A stretch of 64,000 nt of DNA from the NCBI RefSeq assembly GCF_019904175.1, contig NZ_CP061913.1:1116001-1180000 (forward strand). Reading direction: 5' to 3'. The notes below the pieces were generated by a model. That model worked only from the letters and a program-made list of their open reading frames with translations. It was not told the origin of the DNA and did no database searches. The translations under genes and the position numbers were made by a program. This document shows, piece by piece, positions 61,184 to 64,000 of the stretch (position 1 is the stretch's first letter; each line of letters starts with the position of its first letter). The DNA comes from Dactylosporangium vinaceum. GTDB taxonomy: Bacteria; Actinomycetota; Actinomycetes; Mycobacteriales; Micromonosporaceae.

Positions 61184-62060
61184 ACGCCGCGGTGCGGTAG
61201 GTGTGGCAGCGACCGCCGGTGTGCACGTGCCGCACACCGGCGTCGAGCCGCTCCGGCAGCTGGCGGTACACCCGGTGCACCAGGTGGCCGTGCGCGTCCT
61301 CCTGCGGCTCGAGGTCGAACGAGAGCAGGCCGAGCGTGTGCAGCCGCGGCTCCGTGGCGGCCCAGGCGGCCACCGCGCCGAGGAGCACGTCGATCCAGTA
61401 CCGCTGGAACGTCCGCCGCAGCACCGGCACGTACCGCCCGAACCGGGCCACCAGATCCGCCGTCGGCCGGTATCCGACCTCGTCGCCCACCCGCACGTCG
61501 GTGCCCTCGCCGCGGCCCTGGAACAGGTAGCTGTACCGGGCGGCCAGGTCGCTCTGCAGGCCGGCGAGGTAGAGCGTGTCGCCCTCGCGCACGCCGTAGG
61601 CGTACCCCACGAACCCGGGTCGTCCGGCGTCCATGAAGTTCCAGTCCGCGGCCTCGTACATCGCCTGCGGCAACAGGTCCGGCTCGGTCAGGTAACAGCG
61701 CAGCACGACCGGTGCGCCGAAGCGGGGGAACCGCTCGCCGACGATGTCGTCGCAGACGCCGGCCATGGCCGTGACCGAGAACCGGGCGCCGCGGTAGGTG
61801 AACGGCACAGGCGTGCCGATGGGGGCCGTGTCGTTGAACGAGCGCAGCAGCGCGCCCAGCGGCCACCCGAGCGCCGCGGCGATCTCCTCGCGGTCCGTGG
61901 GGTCGTCCAGCCACCGGGCCAGCAGCTCGCGGCGCTCGCCGAGCAGCGGGTTGCCGGCCACCCAGCGGTGGAAGAAGTCCTCCGGGGCGGGCACGAGGGC
62001 GTCGCTGTCCGGGTGCGTGGCGCAGCGTGTGCCGGTCGGCGCCGGCGCGGTGCCCGTCAC
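61113..62060 (-). CDS. Uncharacterised 315-residue protein of the flavoprotein cluster
   Basis: A soluble protein with no recognised domain. Notable parts are CDDIVGERFPRFG, YLAGLQSDLAARYSYLFQG and a C-terminal His-rich stretch (HGHLVHRVYRQLPERL, RHVHTGGRCHTY) that could bind metal. The GTG at 62060 overlaps the stop of the third paralogue by four bases, so the two are translationally coupled. Its last 71 bases overlap the end of the convergent GMC gene. It is probably a dedicated enzyme or partner of this cluster. Confidence 0.65.
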   Translation of the reverse strand: MTGTAPAPTGTRCATHPDSDALVPAPEDFFHRWVAGNPLLGERRELLARWLDDPTDREEIAAALGWPLGALLRSFNDTAPIGTPVPFTYRGARFSVTAMAGVCDDIVGERFPRFGAPVVLRCYLTEPDLLPQAMYEAADWNFMDAGRPGFVGYAYGVREGDTLYLAGLQSDLAARYSYLFQGRGEGTDVRVGDEVGYRPTADLVARFGRYVPVLRRTFQRYWIDVLLGAVAAWAATEPRLHTLGLLSFDLEPQEDAHGHLVHRVYRQLPERLDAGVRHVHTGGRCHTYRTAAFSRVAALLGERWSAVPAPRSPAD

Positions 62061-63409
62061 CGTGACCCTCCGTCCAGGGCGGCCTCGTCCAGCGGCGCCG
62101 GGTGGGCCGGCGCCGGCCGGCCGGCGGCGAGGGCGGCGAAGTGCTCGCGGTGGGCGCGGGCGTAGGCCAGCTCGGCGAAGCAGCCGGCGTTGAAGTGCCA
62201 CTGCGGTGGCTCGGCGAAGTCGGCGGCGCTCGCGTCGATCCACTCGGCGGTGTCGGCGGCCACCTCGCGCTCCAGCGCGGCGGCGGCCTCCCGGGGGCCG
62301 GCCCCGACGGCCCGCCGCCGCCAGTAGTCACGCACCCGGAGCCCGTGCCGGAACGGTCCGGTGACCGCGCGCAGCGGGTGCAGCGGGTGTCCGCCGCCCG
62401 CCGCGTCACCCACGCGAACCGCCGCGACCGGACCGGTGAGCGCGGAGTGCGCCGGCCGCCACGCCGTGGCCGACAGCAGCCGGGGCCGGTCGGCTCCGCC
62501 GCGGACCGCCGCGTCGAGCTCCGCCTCCGGCCGCCCCAGCAGCTCGGCCGCGGCCGCCACGAACAGCCGCCGGACCGGCACGTCGACAGCGGCGGCGGAG
62601 CGGGGGGAGCCCGGCGCCGCGGCCGGCCCCGGGTCGAAGACGTGGTATTCGGGCACCTGCACCGCGAGCCAGGCCGGTGCGCCGGTGGGGCCGCCGCCGA
62701 TGACGACCTGGCGCACCCGGTACTCGTCGTGGTCCTCGTCGAACGCGGGCGCGACGCGGCGCCGGGCCAGTGGCCCCACCGGGACGTCAAGCACCCCGGC
62801 GATGAGGTGCGTGCGGGCCGCGGTGGGGCCGCGGCCGTCGCCGTGGTCGAGGACGAGCGGCTCGACGACGACCGGCGCGTCGTCGAGCAGCGCCAGCTCG
62901 GCGCCGAGTCCGTCGGCCGCGGCCGGCCGGTCGACCCGGACCCGCGGCGGCCGCCCGGCCCGGCGGTCGAGCGCCTCGACCGCGGCCAGGTAGGCCCACA
63001 GGCCCTCGAGCAGCTCGGCCGCGGGCACCCGCAGGACCGTGGGCCAGGTGCCGGTGACCGTCACCCGGGCCGCGCCGTCCACCCACTCCTCGCCGGTCTC
63101 GACCGCCGCGCCGGTCCGCGCCGGGTCGGCCGGGTCCAGCGCGTCGGCCAGCCGCCACGGTGAGCCGTCGGCGCGCACCGGGACCCCGCCGGGGCCGTAC
63201 CGCCGGCGCAGGAGACGGTCGAGCAGCGCCAGCTGCCGGTGGGCGCCGAGCGGCAGGCACCACATCGCGCCCGGGCCGAGGACGGGATCGCCGGGCGGGG
63301 CGGCGCCCGGCCCACCGGCCGCGCGCCGGCCCGCCGCGAGCGTCCACAGCATCGCCATCGCGCCCGCGCCGCCGGCCCCGAGCACCAGCAGGTCCGGCCG
63401 CTCCGGCAT
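62057..63409 (-). CDS. Third flavoprotein-like paralogue (short form)
   Basis: A 450-residue shortened relative of the two plus-strand paralogues. It keeps DLLVLGAGGAGAMAMLW at the start, DHGDGRGP and EYRVRQVVIG in the middle, and VGDAAGGGHPL with the following TG-H-RV-YW pattern near the end. The acidic residue after the second strand (VEMRG in the first paralogue) is lost (AAGGPGA), and the Met-rich tail is absent, so cofactor use may differ. The ATG at 63409 has GGAGGAG just ahead. It is coupled to the 315-residue gene. Confidence 0.6.
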   Translation of the reverse strand: MPERPDLLVLGAGGAGAMAMLWTLAAGRRAAGGPGAAPPGDPVLGPGAMWCLPLGAHRQLALLDRLLRRRYGPGGVPVRADGSPWRLADALDPADPARTGAAVETGEEWVDGAARVTVTGTWPTVLRVPAAELLEGLWAYLAAVEALDRRAGRPPRVRVDRPAAADGLGAELALLDDAPVVVEPLVLDHGDGRGPTAARTHLIAGVLDVPVGPLARRRVAPAFDEDHDEYRVRQVVIGGGPTGAPAWLAVQVPEYHVFDPGPAAAPGSPRSAAAVDVPVRRLFVAAAAELLGRPEAELDAAVRGGADRPRLLSATAWRPAHSALTGPVAAVRVGDAAGGGHPLHPLRAVTGPFRHGLRVRDYWRRRAVGAGPREAAAALEREVAADTAEWIDASAADFAEPPQWHFNAGCFAELAYARAHREHFAALAAGRPAPAHPAPLDEAALDGGSR

Positions 63410-63456
63410 CGACTCCTCCACCCGCAGAACCCCTTCCCGCCCGTGCCCGTGATGTG

Positions 63457-64000
63457 TCAGGCGGCGCTCACGCCGGCCGCCGGCCGCGCGGGCTGCGCCG
63501 GTGCGGCGGCGTCCGTGACCGCGGTGTAGACGTCCAGCAGCCGCCGGGTGACGGCCTCCAGGTCGTATCCGGCCGCCCGCTGCGCACCGGCCTCGCCCAG
63601 CCGGGCCGCCAGCTCCGGCGCGCCCAGGACCTCCCGGATCGCGGCGGCCAGCGCGGGCGGGTCGCACGGCGGCACGATGAGGCCGGCGGCGCCGTGCCCG
63701 ACGACCGTCGGCAGGCCGCCCACGTCGGTGACGACCACCGGCCGGGCCGCGGTGAGCGCCTCCAGCACCGTGCCGCCCATCTCCTCGTGCCGGGACGGGA
63801 TCACGACCACCGTGGCCCGCCGCATGGTCCGGGCGATGTCGGGCCGGTCGAGGTGCCCGAGCAGGTCGACCCGGTCCTCGATGCCGAGCTGGCGCAGCTG
63901 GGTCCGGCAGCGGCTGAGCTCGTTGCCGTCGCCGCACATGACGAACCGGCCGGTGAAGCCCGCGCCGATCAGGATGCCCGCGGCGTCGACGTAGTCGGCC
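63457..64000 (-). CDS. Group 1 (GT4) glycosyltransferase, C-terminal part
   Basis: The last 181 codons of a glycosyltransferase whose beginning lies beyond the right edge. The donor-binding GT-B half shows GILIGAGFTGRFVMCGDGNEL, then IPSRHEEMGGTVLEALTAARPVV with the EX7E motif of retaining GT4 enzymes, and GLIVPPCDPPALAAAI. It ends 47 bases before the third paralogue on the same strand, so it probably belongs to the cluster. A glycosylated product is suggested. Confidence 0.85.
   Translation of the reverse strand, partial: ADYVDAAGILIGAGFTGRFVMCGDGNELSRCRTQLRQLGIEDRVDLLGHLDRPDIARTMRRATVVVIPSRHEEMGGTVLEALTAARPVVVTDVGGLPTVVGHGAAGLIVPPCDPPALAAAIREVLGAPELAARLGEAGAQRAAGYDLEAVTRRLLDVYTAVTDAAAPAQPARPAAGVSAA

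Noticed and set aside
55523..61237. 1904-codon minus-strand frame opposite the flavoprotein, fusion and GMC genes
   Set aside because: It is a mirror of GC-rich codon usage on the plus strand; the plus-strand proteins have clear motifs while this frame is a featureless His/Arg/Gly/Val string.

Overview
The window is from a high-GC actinomycete, most likely a member of the Micromonosporaceae close to Actinoplanes. This rests on base composition, GTG starts, mycothiol genes (mshB, a mycoredoxin), whiB7, the actinobacterial dapC/dapD/dapE set, AdnA/AdnB and the two-gene M16 peptidase pair. Species cannot be fixed from sequence reading alone.

Left part (1-19 kb): the start of a succinate dehydrogenase operon (membrane anchor, then flavoprotein running off the left edge); tldE/tldD; a pterin carbinolamine dehydratase; an S9 peptidase; mshB with a DUF6113-type partner; an acetyltransferase divergent from ferredoxin fdxA; the lysine/diaminopimelate genes dapC, dapD and dapE; a secreted DUF3152 protein; and two tandem LOG-type genes.

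Middle part (19-47.7 kb): a genome-maintenance and redox block that broadly mirrors a known mycobacterial gene neighbourhood (Rv3193c-Rv3202c): adnA, adnB, nudC, mycoredoxin, uvrD2, whiB7, an ABC1 kinase, a DUF2342 protein, a PDZ/Lon-type protease and a UPF0182 membrane protein. A mycosin-like protease, two M16 peptidases, a radical SAM gene and a ThiF-like gene lie within it. whiB7 has a long leader with an intrinsic terminator and a competing helix, which looks like a translation-sensed attenuator.

Right part (47.7-64 kb): an initiator tRNA, then about 0.9 kb of GC-rich satellite DNA (43-bp and 24-bp units). Next comes an operon joining queF, a tRNA-guanine transglycosylase and a homologue of aminoglycoside-resistance 16S rRNA methyltransferases. 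After a CPA2 antiporter the last 10 kb hold the least familiar system: three paralogous flavoprotein-like genes (one fused to a 14-helix DHA2 transporter), a GMC oxidoreductase, an unrecognised 315-residue protein and a group 1 glycosyltransferase. The first gene has a poly-U terminator hairpin directly in front of its ribosome-binding site.

Convergent gene pairs are repeatedly separated by strong palindromes. Three of these carry a related element built on CGATA(A/T)GTCG arms with a constant 24-base offset, probably a dispersed repeat family that doubles as a bidirectional terminator.
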